Shown here: positions 63,423 to 64,000 of the stretch, piece after piece
Numbering within the stretch: the first letter of the stretch is position 1
How the letters are laid out: every line of letters begins with the position of its first letter
NCBI GenBank assembly: GCA_008360975.2
Contig: VLJF02000033.1
Coordinates: forward strand, 3,534,001 to 3,598,000
Length of the DNA stretch: 64,000 nt
Reading direction: 5' to 3'
DNA from: Lichenostomus cassidix
Lineage: Eukaryota > Chordata > Aves > Passeriformes > Meliphagidae
The notes under the pieces: model-generated
What the model was told of the DNA's origin: nothing
The model's input: the letters and a program-made list of their open reading frames with translations, nothing else
Database searches by the model: none
Program-made: the position numbers and the translations under genes

Positions 63423-63713
63423 CCTCGTTCGTGCTCCAAATGGCCACCTGGTGTCCCCTGTCCCCCGCCGGCTCCCTGGTGGCCACCAACAGCTCTCAGG
63501 TGGCCGCGCTGGCGCTGGGCAGTGTCCCCCTGGTGTGTGCCAACTTCAGTGTCCCCGAGAGTCCCCAGGCTGTCCCCTGCCCGGGACCTTTGTCACCTCT
63601 TGGGGACACTTTGGCCAAGGAGCTCAACCAGGACCCGAGGTGGGCCAGGAGGATGAGGGACAGGATGGAGGTTTGCCAAAAACTGCCCAAGAGGGTGTGG
63701 CCGCCCAGGACAG
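63423..63713 (+). CDS. DMB: DMB exon 2: beta1 domain
   Basis: After the split alanine it encodes 96 residues starting SFVLQMATWCPLSPAGSL. It has four cysteines (about residues 10, 38, 52 and 84: TWCPL, LVCANF, AVPCPG and MEVCQK), the same number and order I recall for the human DMB beta1 domain. LAKELNQDPRWARRMRDR and VCQKLPKRVWPPRT align with its helix region (LSQHLNQKDTLMQRLRNG and LQNCATHTQPFWGSLT). Two N-glycosylation sequons are present (NSS at about 22, NFS at about 40). The acceptor is CTCAG and the donor GTGACA, phase 1. The beta2, transmembrane and tail exons lie beyond the window. DMB pairs with DMA. Confidence 0.9.
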
Positions 63714-63974
63714 GTGACATTTGGGGACATTTGGGGACATTGGGGACATTCAGGGTATTGGGGATATTTGGGACATTTGGGACATTTGGGGACATTTGGG
63801 GACATTGGGAACATTGGGGACATTTGGGGACATTGGGGACATTGGGGTGATTGGGGACATTGGGAATATTTGGGACATTTGGGGACATTTGGGATATTTG
63901 GGGTATTTGGGGACATTGGGGACATTTGGGATATTTGGGACATTGGGGATATTTGGGGACATTTGGGGACATTG
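63714..63974 (+). repeat. DMB intron 2: array of ggggacattt decamers
   Basis: About 26 units of ggggacattt with variants (gggatattt, ggggacattg) begin right at the donor GTGACATTTGGG. The unit may therefore have been seeded by the donor sequence itself. Confidence 0.88.
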
Positions 63975-64000
63975 AGGATGGAGGTTTGCCAAAAACTGCC
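63975..64000 (+). pseudogene. Start of a donor-edge copy of the DMB beta1 exon, cut by the window end
   Basis: The last 26 bases repeat the exon sequence aggatggaggtttgccaaaa ctgcc region found at about 63662-63687. The copy must continue beyond the window. Confidence 0.85.

Overview
This is vertebrate nuclear DNA with very short exons embedded in about 60 kb of low-complexity tandem repeats. Four genes can be recognised. GABBR1 (GABA-B receptor subunit 1) is represented by its last three coding exons on the + strand. RPS5 (40S ribosomal protein uS7) has a complete coding sequence in five exons on the - strand. An MHC class II DM alpha-chain gene (DMA) is represented by its last three exons on the + strand. 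A DM beta-chain gene (DMB) has its promoter, signal exon and beta1 exon on the + strand and runs off the window end. Linked GABBR1 and DMA/DMB point to an MHC-bearing chromosome. The compact exons and repeat-choked introns look most like an avian, possibly songbird, dot microchromosome. The organism is an inference; the gene calls rest on direct protein similarity and intact splice sites.

Layout. 1-2850 is intron of GABBR1; 2851-10897 holds its three C-terminal coding exons. 10898-19792 is repeat-filled DNA between the tail-to-tail GABBR1 and RPS5 genes. 19793-44610 is RPS5, read right to left. 44611-46474 is the interval where RPS5 and DMA face each other head to head; it contains an unresolved run of exactly 500 N, which probably hides the first DMA exons and the RPS5 leader. 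46476-58024 is the rest of DMA, with 3' UTR and poly(A) signals. 58140-59985 is intergenic repeat. 60022-60063 is an MHC class II X1-X2-Y promoter module, and DMB starts at 60177.

The striking feature is how the introns are built. Where exon-edge copies are present, the donor side of an intron is an array whose units carry the last 30-80 bp of the upstream exon plus its GT donor. The acceptor side is a different array whose units carry the AG acceptor plus the first 15-200 bp of the downstream exon. The two arrays often meet at one boundary inside the intron. Partial exon copies therefore surround the true exons, from one or two up to about 28, and only the true exon has both edges. Exon-edge copies are seen beside GABBR1, RPS5, DMA and DMB exons. 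I regard this exon-edge-seeded expansion as the most notable thing in the window. It should be checked against raw long reads, because assembly error in such sequence is possible.

GABBR1 encodes a neuronal G-protein-coupled receptor subunit, RPS5 a housekeeping ribosomal protein, and DMA/DMB the two chains of the peptide-exchange chaperone for MHC class II. Only DMA and DMB act together.
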